A DNA stretch of 64,000 nucleotides from Cliona cf. orientalis (GCA_963930775.1 OZ005705.1:5270001-5334000), one strand, 5' to 3'; positions 11,061-22,921 are shown, counted from the stretch's first letter. The notes: generated by a model from the sequence alone, not told the origin. Program-made: numbers and translations.

Positions 11061-11669
11061 AGGGCAAGTGGAAACGGAGGAAGCGGAAAACGGTAACGGA
11101 ACCGGAAAGCTGAAGCGGAAATCGGAAACGGAAAAGCTGAAATTGGGAAATGATCGTCAACATTCGTTGCGCTAATGGCACCTTTTGCGCATGCGCGATC
11201 TGTTTGGGGGGCTAAGAAATGGCATTGCCAGCGTCTTTCAGCTTATCCTGACAGCTGGATACAAGATTCCTGGCTCGACCTAAGCTTGAGGATTAGGTTA
11301 TACTTGTTGCCAGGCCCCCAGGGACTAGGCTAGTATTAATATTAACTAAATTTTTGCTACAATTGCATGGTACTATTATCATGGCTCTCAGACAACGATG
11401 ATCACCGACAATACATTTATTAAATTAATGTCACTTGGATGTTTTACGTGGTTTTTACACTAGCTTCAGGGAACGAATAATACATCAATCTTCATTAAAT
11501 TTCTTATGCATGGCCAGATATCAAAGATACTAGCTCAATGCATGCTCAATACCGTTTATATTTCTGACGACCACTACCAATTTTCAGCTTTTCCGTTTCC
11601 GCTTTCCGTTTCAGTTTTCCGTTTCAGCTTTCCATTTCCGTTTTCCGTTTCCTCCGTTTCCACTTGCCC
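11061..11669. mobile_element. MITE with CGGAAA-rich ends and 8-bp duplication
   Basis: Left end GGGCAAGTGGAAACGGAGG and right end CCTCCGTTTCCACTTGCCC are reverse complements. They continue as about 100-bp arms of degenerate CGGAAA/GGAAAC units (11062-11160 and 11576-11669). The direct repeat GACAGCAC occurs on both sides (11053-11060 and 11670-11677). The 8-bp duplication suggests the hAT superfamily. The interior of about 400 bp has no gene. Confidence 0.7.
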
Positions 11670-12402
11670 GACAGCACGTGACTTAGCCTGCATGGTATCC
11701 ATTAGCTAATTTTGTAGTACAACTACTATCATGCAAGCTCTGGTTACATGCTTAAATAATATCTGGCCATCATGGAGTCCACTTTTATGTTTCTAGCTAT
11801 TAGCTACTCTGCCAACAAGCAGTAGCAGCTGTATGTTACAAGCCAGAGTAGATTTATACGCAAGAGATACCCTGGCACAGTCATAAAACACTGTATCACT
11901 ATAATATAAACTTGAATGTCTGAAGAGAGATCGCTAAATCGATACTCATGATACTACAGCCTTGTATACAACTTAGGCTAGCCAAACTGTTTCTAGCCAG
12001 CCACTAACTTCTTCTGACAATAATGAGCTCTGCTGACCCCAGTAAACTCATGGTAACCGCTGATTCTTCAAGTTCTACTATGAACATCGAAGTGCACTGG
12101 GGGTCCCCAAAATCATAATGAAAATGGGGACCTGGGGTCCCCATTCTCATGGAGTCCCCAAAATTTTATGACAATGGTCCCCCTTACACAAGCGTTGGAG
12201 CATTGATTATATTAATCTATGGTTGCCATGGAGCATGTTAAAGGTTGAGCATGATGAAAGGCAAGTTTTATGTATCAGACTATAGCGTTATCTTTGCTTA
12301 ATTGGGCACCGCTCTAAAGCCAGGATAGGACATAATCGCAGCAGAGGACTAATCTGGCGCGCCACACCCCTTGAGATTGAAGTGCGTAGCTATTGAGATG
12401 GC
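11670..12402. other. No gene seen
   Basis: No supported coding region. 12095-12185 carries GGGGTCCCCA-type inverted patches related to those at 5225-5350. Confidence 0.4.
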
Positions 12403-13077
12403 TAGTCTTGAACCCAGACCCCTCCCTTTTCCGCAGCACTGGAAGTATTGCATCACCAGCGCACTGAAGGAATGGTCTGGCAACTCTTGCATAGTTTTCG
12501 TGTTCTCTAGAGGAATTTGCATAGAGCCAATGGATGCTAGATATCATGTGATTTTTGAATTATGGACCGCAGGAACACGCGATCGTGGTTGATATGGCAT
12601 GCACTGATACGGCAATACTGTGATTGAAAAGTTATGGCGGAGTTTATCGATGCAGTAGACAACTAGAGAACACGGTGAAGGAGATGGGTTACACAGCACT
12701 CCGTGATAAGCCCGAGAAAGAAGCTGTTTTTCTAAGAATGTCTGTGTCTATGTTCAGCGATGGTCCTGACTCAACGAAGTGCTGTGTTAGTAGTCTACGT
12801 TTGCTCGAGTCTCCAGGTAGTGAGCAACTGCATAGCGAGCACCATTTCATGGCTGTGAAGTTGATATATGAGTCGCGCGAATTTTAATAATGCCAAAGAA
12901 CGAAGTTTTAAATTTTGAATTATAATGAAATTCCAATCATGTGACTATAGCTTTAATTGCATACCAAACTCACACGAAAACCGTGCAAGAGTTGCCAGAC
13001 CCTTCCTTCCACGTGCTGGTGATGCAATACATCCAGTGCTGCGGAAAAGGGGGGGGGGGGGTCTGGGTTCGAGACTA
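12403..13077. mobile_element. 675-bp inverted-repeat element with 9-bp duplication
   Basis: Starts TAGTCTTGAACCCAGACCCC and ends GGGTCTGGGTTCGAGACTA. The arms run about 100 bp (12403-12505 and 12965-13077) and the right arm holds a G12 run. It is flanked by the exact 9-bp repeat TGAGATGGC (12394-12402 and 13078-13086). Ends and duplication length match the tiny palindromes (TAGYCTCG, 9 bp), so this looks like a longer relative. The interior (about 12625-12890) has a broken frame with VKEMGYTALRDKPEKEAVF. It resembles the start of RecQ-like helicase cores only faintly, so no function is assigned. Confidence 0.75.
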
Positions 13078-13089
13078 TGAGATGGCGAT

Positions 13090-13700
13090 TCATAGCAGGA
13101 GAAGCAGCAGATCAGTAGCACTAAGATCATAATTATTATTATAGCTTCATTGCTGATCTACTATAAAATACCGCAATCCATGCACTGATGTTGAGAGGGG
13201 GGACCTTCAATGTTCAGGAGGACTGCTTGTGGTATGTAGCCACATCCACAGAAGGTCTGGGTGTCGCAGCAGTATTTCCGCTACTATACTTGAAAAGGGG
13301 CGCCCCGCCCTGTTCATGAGTGGCTGGTTGCAAAAATGCTGACAGCTGCAACAGTGGTTTGCAGTACAGTAGTAGCTCCCAAGTGTTGTGGGTATCTTTG
13401 GCTTCCCACAATCAGCTCAGAGACACGCTACTAGTGGTTGAAATGCGGTTGTACTAGTGTACACAGCACATGCACACATAATAATATTATTATAACAAAA
13501 TTATAGTACATGTAGATTGTGCATACACAGTGACTATCCAAAAGCACATTGCAAAAGTAAGCCCTGCAGAAGCAAATTATTCCCTCTTCATGGCCAGTAT
13601 ATATCCCATAATAATATTCAATGATAGTAATGTCAACCACCCTGTTTGAATTCAGTCCTATACAGAGGAAACACTGCACAGTATATTTGGCACCCCCATT
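13090..13700. other. No gene seen
   Basis: AT-rich stretch with short open frames lacking recognisable domains or splice support. Confidence 0.4.
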
Positions 13701-14400
13701 CCATCATAGAGTCGGTAGACTCTATAAGTAGGGATGGCATGGACACTCCCATTATATATACAGGGGTGGATCCAGGATTTATCAGAGGGGTTCTTAGTTT
13801 AACAGTATGTGCGCAAATTTTCAAGCCATGCCAACTTTGCTCGTTGACCATGCCCATTTCTCGCTAGATTGCGTGTTCGAGGTCTTGTGATGTGCTCCAA
13901 GACTTCAAATCGACCTAAGAAAAGTCCAAGTAGGTGAGCTAAAGATAGAGGCTTTAGTACTGTAGCTAGCTAAAGGCATGGGGGGTTCTATGAAGCCACT
14001 AGCTACTATACAGGCTAAGTACTAGATAGCTGCTAGTCAGAAAGCGGGGTTTGTCCGAGCCCATCGAACCCCCTCTGGATCCGCCCCTGATGTATTACAT
14101 TACAAACACTCAAATATCTCACTAATTTTGTGAAATGTTTATGTGTCAAAGTCAGAATCTTCAGCAAATTATGTATCTATTGAGACCAAAATCATTCAAT
14201 AAAACAATTGTATATGCCAGAACCAGATGTTCAAAAATACAACCTTTCTTATAGTCTTTCTTTCTAGTTTCTTGGGCTAGCTCAAGACTGCCTCCACCTC
14301 TCATCTTAGATTGAGTACACCATTTTGGAGTGCACAGTGCAGTGGCACGCTATTTTTCTTACTTTAGACAGGTAGCTATGGAGATGTTATCTCATTTGGC
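13700..14400 (-). repeat. Interspersed repeat, copy 3, split by a MITE
   Basis: The palindromic tip AGAGTCGGTAGACTCT (13702-13720) and GGGATGGC are followed by the insertion 13761-14089. The repeat then resumes at TGTATTACATTACAAACACTC and carries on with the same order of blocks as the reverse complement of 3220-3475. The nesting shows that the MITE inserted after the repeat. Confidence 0.65.
13761..14089. mobile_element. CAGGGG...CCCCTG MITE, relative at 55518-55888
   Basis: Ends CAGGGGTGGATCCAGGATTT and ...CCTCTGGATCCGCCCCTG are inverted repeats. Internal sequence (CTAGATAGCTGCTAGTCAGA, GCGGGGTTTGTCC) is shared with the element at 55518-55888. Flanking five bases are ATATA and ATGTA, consistent with a decayed 5-bp duplication. 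Non-coding. Confidence 0.75.
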
Positions 14401-14463
14401 TTTGATCAACTTGAACTGCTTTGAAGGATCCAAACACAGCAAATGCTAGTGCAAATGTCACAC

Positions 14464-14517
14464 TAGTCTCATGTGCCAGCCCCTCCTTTGCGTAGGAGAG
14501 GCTGGCATGCAAGACTA
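14464..14517. mobile_element. 54-bp palindromic element
   Basis: TAGTCTCATGTGCCAGCCCC and inverse ...GGCTGGCATGCAAGACTA around a short loop, same sub-family as 3659-3720. No clear target duplication remains. A further half copy (TAGTCTCATGTACCAGCCCC) starts at about 15237 without a right arm. Confidence 0.65.
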
Positions 14518-14519
14518 CG

Positions 14520-16330
14520 CACAGTCATTGATCCCACTCCGATGCTGAACTGGTGGGACATGCACCATGAGATGAGCAGGAACTACTTTTATTTCACCCT
14601 CTTTTTTCCTCTGGGTGTCAGAAAGTGCAGGATAGCTAGGATTTTTTTCTTATTAACCTCAAGCTCAACCTGTATTGATCGGTACTGTGCACGAGAAGGG
14701 GGTTCAATATTTCCTGAGGGGTACCGTTGGGGATACCATATTATGTGTGACTGTCCCTGAGAAAACCCGGCGTATGGGATTTTTGTGAAAGTTGAGTTTT
14801 ATGTATAGATGTCGCTGCATTATCTATGCACTATCAGATGTTGAGAGGGGGGACCAGTATCAAGAGGGGAATGCTTGTGGCAGGCACTGCTTGTGGCAGG
14901 CACAGATGGTCCGGGGGGACAATTTATTCTGGCACCAATGGTCCGGGGGACCATTTATTCCCAATGTGGATGGTCCGGGGGACCGATTATGGGGGACCAT
15001 CAGTGGCATGACACTACTATCTCAAACGGTGGTCTGGCCAGTGTTCGGGCCAAGAAGCAGATAGTAGCTAGGCTAATTTTATTCGCATAGCATACTACTA
15101 CTAAGTGGCAAAGGGTGGTCACTAATGTTATACACAGTTTATCCATGACTGGGATCAACTTATTGTGCATTAATATGGCGCATTTAGTAGCAATTTGCGA
15201 ACATTTCACATGCGTGTCAGTATAATACCAACCCTATAGTCTCATGTACCAGCCCCTCCTATGAAAAGAGAGAGTGGGTCTGGTGAATTAACCTACTTCC
15301 GTTTGTTCCATTAGAATGTACATTACGTCAGTTTGTGATGTGTACCTAACCACACTGCACTTTGCGATGATATAAATAATAAGCTTGCTATTTCTCTCTG
15401 CGCCGTTAATTAGCAGAAGAAATCCGAGATCAAAGCAGTGGACACTGTGGACAGGCAGCAATTGCCAAAAACAGCCGATAAGTGATGATATAGCCTTTGC
15501 ATGGATGATGCTATATCAACTATGGTACAAACAGACTCTCAGGTAGGCACTGGCCGGCCTACAATAATCTTATGCGTGTACATTAACTGGTCACATGACA
15601 TGTGTCTGCAAATAAACCCCTTTTCAAGAAATGGCTGCATCAGATTGGAAGGAAGAATGCTCTAGTAAACAAAAACAGCCAGGTATGTAGCAAGCATCAA
15701 CAGAATATCTATGGTACCTAAGCTAGCCACAAGAGTAACAACAGCAACTCCAAGAAGGCCATTATAGTTTATAGGCTATTGCAAGAAAATGAGGATGATG
15801 AGAGTGATAATAGTGATAGGATAGAAGAGTCACCAACACGGGAGAATCGTGATTCAATTTGGTGTAAATGCTGATGATGACCAACAGATGAAACAGCTAG
15901 AAGCTAAAGTATGTGAACTAGAGGAGATCAGAAAGCATGAAAGTTCTGGGTCAATTTATGATATATAATGGCATCAGAAATACCTTAACAAGCTCAGAGG
16001 AAGAAGCATAGTAAGGCATGTTCTACACCATTGTATCCTGTGCCGTTGACTCCAAAGACACCACAATCACTGCCATTTCTGGCTTTCAGAGTACAATAAT
16101 AGTTCAGTGCACAACAATATCTGATCATAGCAGTGTGCTGCTACAGAGGTATAATATTATGCTAATGTATACATAGTTTTATGTGTATCACTCTGGACTA
16201 GGTAGCTATCGTAATTCTGGACATTTTCATATCAATTTATTATGATAAGCATATTATATCTAAATGTGTGGCACGAACTATTGGAACTATTTTATAACAA
16301 TCATACTATATTATTATTATTATGCTTACA
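14520..16330. other. No gene seen; tandem GGTCCGGGGGACC-like units
   Basis: At 14870-15000 there are several short direct repeats of GGTCCGGGGGACCA-type sequence with TGTGGCAGGCAC. The rest shows no long open frame and no domain. Confidence 0.45.
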
Positions 16331-16334
16331 TAAT

Positions 16335-16990
16335 CATAGAGTCGGTAGACTCTATAAGTATAGCGATGGCACGGACACTCCCATATATATAGTACATTAT
16401 AAACACCCAAATATATCAAAACAGGTAATTTTATGAAAATTTTAAGTGTCAAAATCAGAATCTCCAGCAAATTATCCTTCTATCAAGACCAAGATCATTC
16501 ATCAAAACAATTGTACATGCCAGAACCAGATGTTCAAAAAATAGCTATTTGTCAATCTTTCTTTCTAGCTCAAGAATGCCTAGCTCCACCTCCCATCTTA
16601 GTTTGAGTATAAATCCATTCCATTTTGTACCACGCAGTGCAGTGACACGCTAATTTTGCATTATCTTGACAGTTACGTAATAGTGGGTGCATACGGCGCA
16701 TCGATAATTGGGTGTGTCTGATACGCCATTATGCTCAGAATGTGTTGCCATTGCACTGTTGGCAGCAGCTACCATAACTTTTATGATCTGTGCGTTACAG
16801 CTCCTCAGTGGTGCCTTTCATGCGCCTTCATGTCGGCTACACTTAGTCTATTATATGATCGATCTAGCGGAGCACAAGCAGTAACTCACTGCTCCTCTAA
16901 CTTTAAATCTTTATATCCATGATCGATTCAGTGGAGCATTAGCGCTGCACGTGCTGGTAGTAGCTCGCCTATCCCTTAACAGTGGCTTCT
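16335..16990 (-). repeat. Interspersed repeat, copy 4, rearranged
   Basis: Begins with the tip AGAGTCGGTAGACTCT (16338-16353) and follows the reverse complement of 3475-3120. After about 16750 the matching blocks switch to plus orientation (TTGGCAGCAGCTACC..., GAGCATTAGCGCTGCACG), so the copy is internally inverted or joined from two copies. Confidence 0.6.
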
Positions 16991-17475
16991 GGCAGATTCC
17001 CCTCACACAATCCTCCTGCCTTCTTACCACATTATAACCCCATCAGGACAGTACTGCTTCAACAAACTACCATTTGGCATCTCGAGCACTCCAGAACATT
17101 TTCAGAAACGGATGAGCCTCATATTGCAAGGCATGGATGTTGTTCTTGGTAGACTGATGATGTGCTGGTATTCGGAAAAGATCAAGCCAAATATAACACC
17201 AGAATTGCAGCAGTTCTTGAACAAATTCAGGCTGCAGGAGTAACTTTAACCCCGACAAGTGTGAGTTTGGGAAAACCTGTCTAAAGTTTCTGGGGCATAT
17301 ATGATCGATCAGGATGGAATACGGGCCGACCCGATAAGACTGCAGCAATCATGCAGATGAAGGCCCCAACAACAGTTTCTGAGTTCCGGAGATTCATGGG
17401 GATGGTGAACCAACTTGGCAAGTTCACTCAAATCTCGAACATGGACTTGGAGTGCTGTACAGGAATAAGCATTCA
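16978..17475 (+). pseudogene. Decayed Gypsy reverse-transcriptase fragment
   Basis: Conceptual translation in shifting frames gives typical Gypsy RT blocks in order: NSGFWQIPLT, then FNKLPFGISSTPEHFQKRM, a degraded DDVLVFGKD, and KCEFGK...FLGHM. These are followed by the thumb-like FRRFMGMVNQLGKF. At least two frame changes and one stop interrupt it. No LTRs belong to it. It ends where the LINE at 17530 begins. Confidence 0.75.
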
Positions 17476-17529
17476 TCAAAGTCAAGGAGGATGATGAGGG
17501 TACTAATTATAAAGTGGCCAAGTTGAAAA

Positions 17530-19462
17530 TGGGTTAGAATTAATAGCTTAATGGCTGATAAATGTCAGCTCAAGTTATATAAATCAAATTACTTCAAACA
17601 TTTGCAAAACAAAGGATCAAAAGAATTTTGGAAGGCCATTAAGCTACTGAGCAAGCAGACGTCTTCAATCCCAACCCTGATATCGAATGGATCCAAAGTA
17701 GAGAACAGCAAAGAGAAGGCTACTCTGTTGAATTGTTTTTTTCATGACTGTTTTAACAAAGCTCTACCCCCGCTCACTCCACAGTCTTCCCCTCTGTGTC
17801 CTGGAAGCTGTCCTCCCGACTTTCTCTGCAGCGATGAGGAGGTATTCGATCTTATCACTCACCTTGACATTTCAAAATCAACGGGTCCAGATGGTGTATC
17901 GGCTATAATGTTGAAGTCAGTTGCCAGTTCCATCTCTTCATCCCTCACCAGGCTTTTTAACTTGTCACTGTCTTCTGGTGTCGTACCTGATTCCTGGAAG
18001 CGAGCGCATATTGTTCCCATTCCTAAATCTTCACAGAACAAATCATCTCCCAGCAATTATCGACCTATCTCTATTTTACCACTAGTTAGTAAGCTCCTGG
18101 AGTGTCATGTACACAAGCTTTTGTTTCATCACCTTTGTGAGAACTCTCCGATCTCTGGCAGACAATGGGGCTTTCTACCGGGAAGATCGGCACAATCTGC
18201 GCTGCTATCAGTAACTTATGATTGGCTTCAGTGTCTTGAAAACGGCAATGAAGTATGTTGTGTGTTCTTTGACCTTAGAAAAGCCTTCGACAGTGTCCCT
18301 CACTCTCTCCTGCTCCAAAGACTCAATGTGATTGGAGTAAATCCTTTCATTATCCACTGGGTCCGTAATTACCTTACCTGTAGGTCTCAGTTGGTGGTTG
18401 TTGATGGTGAGAAATCCTGTGCGTTACCTGTGATCTCTGGTGTTCCCCAAGGATCAGTTCTTGGCCCCCTTTTGTTTCTAATGAAGTCACCAATCAGGGT
18501 TCATTGGATAGTTTTATGTCACTGTTTGCTGACGACATCGCCTTGTATCGATGCATCAAATCACCTGTTGACTACTGGAAGCTCCAACTTGATATTAATA
18601 CTCTTGTTGACTGGATATGCCAGCAATGCCTCTCTCTCCAACCTGTGAAATGCTGCTACATGTTGGTATCAAGGAAGAGAACCTCCAGCCTTCCTCCACC
18701 CATTCTCTATGTGTCTGGAACACCATTGCAGCGTGTGATAAGTGTAAGATATTTGGGAGTTAAACTAACTCAAGATCTTTCATGGTCTCTTCATGTATCC
18801 CACTTATGTGCCAAAGCCAGACAGCTTATTGGGTTACTTTACCGTCGTTTTTACAAGCATGCTGACACAGCCACTCTCCTCCAACTATATAAGTCATTTA
18901 TCAGACCACATCTGGAATATTGTGCAATTGTCTGGGATCCACACCTCTCCAAGGACATAGAGGCCCTGGAGAAAGTCCAGCGATTCGCTCTGCGTATGTG
19001 CTTGAAAAACTGGTCTCTTGACCATAGTCAGTTGTATTCACGGTCGATGATACCTCCCCTTACTCTGAGACGATCTAATGCTAGGCTGGAACATCTATTC
19101 AAAATTGTAAACAATTTGTGTGACTTTCCTGAGAATCCCATCCAGCAAAGAGATATTGTTTATGTCAACAGGCACACCAATCCCCTGCAGTTAGTCAACA
19201 TCCAGGCTAGAACTAACCAGTTTTATAATTCTTTCTTCCCAAAAACTATTGCTCTCTGGAACTCTCTTCCCTCATCACTTCTGTCATCTCTCTCCCTCAA
19301 TTCTTTTGAAGTCAGGCCTCAGTCAGCATTTTAATTTTTAACTCATTCTTATTTGCACTCCCTCCATAGGTTACATGCTAGTTTTAGCTATCTCCAGCTA
19401 ATCATGTTAACCACTGTTCTGTTTTTTGAGCAGAAATTATTATAAATAAATAAATAAATAGA
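17530..19462 (+). mobile_element. 5'-truncated LINE (non-LTR retrotransposon), inactive
   Basis: The reverse transcriptase starts upstream of the palm (KEFWKAIKLLSKQ) and passes KSTGPDGVSAIML, NYRPISILPLVSKLLE, CCVFFDLRKAFDSVPH and SGVPQGSVLGPLLF. A small deletion near 18480 then shifts the frame. The second frame resumes with the FADD active-site box (SLFADDIALY) and runs to about 19334 with the usual C-terminal LEYCAIVWDPHL region. The endonuclease half is absent. The 3' end is a (TAAA)n-type tail, AAATAAATAAATAAATAG at about 19445-19462. The family resembles CR1/Jockey-type LINEs. It is related to the LINE at 47796-50503, but is too different to be the same subfamily. Confidence 0.85.
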
Positions 19463-19519
19463 TATTATGCTAGTGGTTAATAGGCCAAGGCTTTGCTAAA
19501 TCCCTTAGTTGATGAAACT

Positions 19520-20040
19520 GTGGTAGAATGAAAGAAGATTGATAATTTTGAACACCTGATTCTGGCATGTACAATTGTTTTGTAGATGTTGGTCTCAATA
19601 GATAGATAATTAAATTTGCTGGAGGATTTTGGCACTTAGATAGTTTATAAAGTTACCTGTTTTGAGATATTTGGGTATTTGTAATGTATTATGTATAATA
19701 TTATGTCTACCAAAATTGAGATCAACCAGATATGGCACGTTACTATAGTATACATGTAAAAAAAACAGTCTACCGTTTAGGGTAGATATCCTCCTTTTTT
19801 GGTCACTTCATAGGCCATGTCACTACATCTACCAATGTTTACTCAACCAGATATGGCACATTACTATGGTACCATAAATTCTACCATCTTTGGTAGATCC
19901 CCAAATCTACCGAATTTGGTTCCACAATCTACCTCGTACATGTTTAGTAAACCCACATGTACATGTACACGCAAGTGGCTAGGGTAGGTAAAGGTCATAA
20001 TGTCTATATTGAAGCGGCCAAGAGCGAGTGAGCAAAGCGA
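19520..20040 (+). repeat. Partial interspersed repeat and CTACC/GGTAG inverted motifs
   Basis: 19520-19700 matches the 3' part of the repeat at 3240-3430 but lacks the palindromic tip. 19724-19750 and 19844-19870 are near-identical (CAACCAGATATGGCAC...). Between and after them are short complementary pieces such as CTACCATC and GGTAGAT. Non-coding. Confidence 0.5.
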
Positions 20041-20158
20041 GCTCACTCCTTGTAATCATAATAAATTTGTACACGATCACTTGTGATTAGTGTACTAATG
20101 GTTCTATGAAATCAAATTTTGATTATCCATACCAGATCTGTAACATTGTCAACTAATC

Positions 20159-21127
20159 ATGGAGAATACTATTCAAGGCATTTTAACTAAAATTAGAAAT
20201 AAGTACCTGAATATAACTACTCATCAGCTAAACCAGTGTCCTTTCCGCTCGAAAAAGTTGCCACTGTTGGCTACATTGGAACTAGTTACTAATGACTAAT
20301 GAACATACTGAACGTGTCAAAAGAGATGAGATAATTGTTGGTAGTCAGAATTATTACGATCTGTTTAAGGGTCGGAATGAAGTAAGTAAACAAGTCTTGG
20401 TGATTGAGGGTGAAGCTGGGATAGGTAAAACCATTCTATGCACATCGATCGTTGATGACTGGGCAAGTGGGATGCATTTTCAAGACTTTCTTATCACACT
20501 TCTAGATCTGCTACCTCTTGATCAAATAAATCTGGCTTCAGTTTCCTCGATCTTAGATCTCTTCAGAATGTTGTACGATTTAGAAAATGATGATGCTTTT
20601 TGCCTGGTTAAGTACTTGAGGAGCCATCCAAGCAACATTATCATTGTTATGGATGGGTGGGACCAATGCTGTGAGGCTAGTTATCAGCAGGGATCTTTCT
20701 TGAATTCTCTTATCTTTGATAATCCCTTCCCCATAAACTCATCAGTAACTATGCTTCTTGCCAGTAGACCAGGTTGTCGTCTACCACAGTTTCATCAATT
20801 TATTTCAATTATTAAGGGATTTAGCAAAGAGACTATAAGTACCTGTATTACTTCAGAATTTAGTTGTGACCCAGGAAAGATGGAATATTTTTCAGAGCAG
20901 TTAAAAAGCAATAATATGCTAGTTGGAAGTATGTGCCATGTCCCATTTAATCTTGCTCTCATCCTCAATCTTTGCCAGTCTGATGTACCACTACCAGTTA
21001 CTTGGACTGAGTTGTATACAACATTTGTTTGGGGACTTGCTCGACTCAGTGTTAAAAATAGTGGCAAATATGAACATGATATTGATCATTTATCATGCTA
21101 TGATGATCTCCCTAGAGAATTACAGTA
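20159..21127 (+). pseudogene. NACHT (NLR-type) NTPase fragment, frameshifted and truncated
   Basis: The ATG at 20159 opens a frame (MENTIQGILTKIRNKYL...) that runs into LVTN. There a tandem duplication of the 7-mer ACTAATG (20288-20294 and 20295-20301) shifts it. The rest reads on from the ATG at 20292 as a NACHT domain: Walker A GEAGIGKTILC, Walker B IIIVMDGWDQC, and a sensor-like motif MLLASRPGCRLP. The helical part ends at LPRELQ with a stop at about 21126. Known NLR proteins follow NACHT with winged-helix and LRR parts; here the sequence instead joins a truncated LTR element. NACHT-bearing receptors are innate immune sensors and are greatly expanded in sponges. With the frameshift and the missing C-terminus, this copy is probably dead. 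Confidence 0.8.
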
Positions 21128-21129
21128 GT

Positions 21130-22921
21130 CTACGAGGTAGAAAGACCAGGGCGAAGGCAGGAGAAGAAAATCTACCATGTCAATCTCCTGAAGAAATGGC
21201 ATTCTAGCTCCAAAGCTTTTATTGCCATGGCTGCAGATCGAGGTCGAGGGGAATGATCTTGAGGAGCTTGATACAGAGTACTTGTTTGAAACCAGCAGCA
21301 CACAACAGAAGCTCACACCCGAGGCACTATCTCACCTAGCTACCAGTCAAGCTGCCCAGATAGAGCAACTTCTGCACGAGTGTTCCGATGCTGCAGGAGC
21401 TCAGCTGGGTCGTACCACAGTGACTGAGCACACGGTCGAGGTAGGGGATACCCCTCCCATCAGACAGCACCCCTACCGAGTCCCTCTGGCGATGAGAGAA
21501 ACAGTGAGAAAGGAGATAGACAAGATGTTGGAATTAGGAGCAATAATTCAGCCTTCATCCAGTCCCTGGGCATTGCCTGTAGTCCTGGTCGAGAAGAAAG
21601 ACGGATGTTCGCTTCTGCGTCGACTACCGCAAAGTCAACCAGGTAGCCAAGTTTGACGCCTACCCTATGCCCAGAGTAGAAGATGTCCTGGAAGACTTAG
21701 GCCCAGCCAAGTATATATCTACTCTTGACTTGGCAAGAGGGTACTGCGGGTGTCCATGGCACAGGAGTCAAAGGAAAAAAACAGCCTTCACAACCCCCTT
21801 TGGTCTGTATGAATTCAATGTGATGCCCTTCGGACTCCACACGGCACCTGCTACTTTCCAGAGGCTGATGAACTGGGTGCTCAAGAAATGTCGAGGATTT
21901 GCTCAATCCTACATCGATGACGTGGTAGTCTACAGCAACAGCTGGGAAGAGCACCTACAACACCTGCGCGAAGTACTCTGCTGTCTGCAGAAGGCAGGTC
22001 TGACGCTCAAGCTATCCAAGTGCCAGTTTGGGCTGAACAAAGTCCACTACCTTGGTCATGTCATTGGCAATGGGAGCTCCTTCCCGACCCTCGGAAATTA
22101 GAAGCAGTGCAACACTTCCAGAGACCCGAGACGAAGACACAGGTCAACTCCTTCGTCGGTCTCACCAGCTACTATCAGAAGTTCGTCCCTGACTATGCCA
22201 GCATTGCTACACCACTCACTGATCTACTCCGGAAAAAACAACCAGAGAGGGTCACCTGGTCCGATGAATGTGAAGCAGCATTTCAGAAATTGAAAGCCTC
22301 TCTCACGACAGCCCCAGTATTGATAGTCCCTGAGGCGAACAAGCCATTCATAGTCCATTCTGATGCCTCGGATGTCGGTCTAGGAGCAGTGCTGAGCCAG
22401 GTGGGGGAGGATGGTGAAGAACACCCCATCGCTTACGCCAGTCGAAAGCTCAAACCCAGAGAGGTCCGCTACTCTACCATCGAAAAAGAGTGCCTTGCAG
22501 CAGTATAGGTTCTGAAGTACTTTGAGCACTACCTCTACGGACAGCCCTTCACACTGATCACTGATCACAGACCGCTGGATTGGCTGAAAACTATGAAGAA
22601 CTCTAACCAAAGACTGACTAGATGGGCAGTATTCATGCAGCAATTCAAATCTGAAGTCCATCACAGACCAGGCAGCCAGCACAAGAATGCTGATGGTTTG
22701 TCTCGAGGTGGGAGGGATGTAACGGAGCCACGGAATCCTAGCCCTGGCCAGCCAATCCAGTCCTGAGAACACTAAACTGTCTAATTAGAACTGAATAGAT
22801 GTTGTGTGAATATGCTATTGTACATAGACAGCTAGGGCTGTTGCACTACTTGCACTACTATTTAAGCTGCTTCCATATTGTGCAATGAAGGCAGAATAAT
22901 ATAACATTCTTCCAAGTCACA
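21130..22921 (+). mobile_element. 5'-truncated Gmr1-like LTR element (IN before RT)
   Basis: It opens with an integrase C-terminal tail (YEVERPGRRQEKKIYHVNLL), ends that frame, then encodes reverse transcriptase ([34 protein letters not shown]) and RNase H (VHSDASDVGLGAVLSQ, LITDHRPLDWL). RNase H ends at NADGLSRGG, directly against a purine tract GGTGGGAGGGA and an LTR start TGTAACGGAGCCACGG (22718). With no integrase between RNase H and the LTR, the order is IN-RT-RH, as in Gmr1-like Ty3/Gypsy elements. Two frameshifts (about 21605 and 22075) and one stop (22506-22508) break it. The LTR is about 200 bp and runs into a MITE end (22935-22958). Confidence 0.8.

Noticed and set aside
12624-12887. 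RecQ-like helicase gene
   Set aside because: Only a short motif-like similarity over about 20 residues, then the frame loses any resemblance and there is no Walker A motif.
14870-15000. CRISPR-like array from GGTCCGGGGGACC repeats
   Set aside because: Units are short, uneven and overlapping, there are no regular spacers, and the genome is eukaryotic.
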